Assembly (NCBI GenBank): GCA_035384565.1 | Contig: DAOOIT010000008.1 | Location: forward strand, 59,841 to 123,840 | DNA: 64,000 nucleotides | Source of the DNA: Planctomycetota bacterium | GTDB taxonomy: Bacteria > Planctomycetota > PUPC01 > DSUN01 | Direction: 5' to 3' | In this document: positions 63,902-64,000 of the stretch, one piece after another | Position numbering within the stretch: position 1 is the first letter of the stretch | How the letters are laid out: each line of letters opens with the position of its first letter | Notes under the pieces: generated by a model | What the model was told of the DNA's origin: nothing | The model's database searches: none | What the model saw: only the letters and a program-made list of their open reading frames with translations | Position numbers and translations under genes: made by a program

Positions 63902-64000
63902 GGTCTGTGCGGGAATCCACGCGGGACTGCGACGCCGCGGATTCTGGCTCATCAGGGTTTGGCGCGCCTGACGTGGCAGTCGCCGGAGAGCGTGGGACGG

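Overview
The window is a GC-rich, gene-dense bacterial chromosome segment with about 47 protein-coding genes on both strands. I see no rRNA, tRNA, CRISPR array, integrase or transposase gene. Several traits suggest Planctomycetota or a close PVC relative: an exported PQQ-type propeller opening with WPGWRGPNRDG, a PPi-type phosphofructokinase, an exported VIT-VWA protein, a sigma factor paired with a DUF5667 protein, TPR-hydrolase fusions and many exported proteins of unknown function. This placement is inference from gene content; no marker gene fixes the phylum.

Layout. 1-6.3 kb: the start of a membrane protein, a large exported protein, and a coupled operon (PQQ propeller, VOC protein, GT39-DUF3108 fusion). 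6.4-12.7 kb: NAD-dependent epimerase, GH3-type adenylating enzyme and alpha-oxoamine synthase, then an Eco29kI-type GIY-YIG restriction enzyme convergent with an amino-methyltransferase carrying an N-terminal HTH. 12.8-20.5 kb: GNAT protein, CocE-type hydrolase, a spacer with a structured repeat, a lower-GC DUF488-DUF488-dual-OB cassette and a pentapeptide/ion-channel protein. 20.7-25.1 kb: nadC, a YchF-like GTPase and two GT4 glycosyltransferases, ending in a very large cruciform. 25.4-29.8 kb (minus strand): gap-pgk-rpe-unknown-accD. 30-37 kb: carboxylesterase, O-methyltransferase, TPR-hydrolase, YHS lipoprotein, degenerate receiver protein, second GT39 enzyme. 37.2-43.2 kb: sigma factor, DUF5667 protein, outer-membrane barrel, exported protein, OB-fold protein and MacB-like ABC transporter. 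43.2-53.3 kb: TPR-hydrolase, guaA (ATP-PPase part only), carA, carB and a PPi-type phosphofructokinase. 53.5-57.5 kb (minus): PiT phosphate transporter with its DUF47 partner, and a DUF4445 ferredoxin-ASKHA protein. 57.6-63.9 kb: FHA protein, RNase HII-like protein, VIT-VWA protein and two related exported proteins.

How the genes fit together. The core-metabolism set (gap, pgk, rpe, PPi-PFK, accD, nadC, guaA, carA, carB) is that of a glycolytic bacterium making its own nucleotides. Most striking, GMP synthetase lacks its glutaminase domain and the adjacent CarA has lost the glutaminase Cys and Glu. Both enzymes would therefore need free ammonia or another nitrogen donor. Inverted-repeat elements flank carA, and a second family of structured repeats occurs 30 kb apart.

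Many genes follow well-formed -35/-10 pairs (TTGNNN, 16-18 bp, TANNNT), so housekeeping-type promoters are easy to read here. Gene starts were chosen mainly by Shine-Dalgarno spacing, and several are GTG or TTG.
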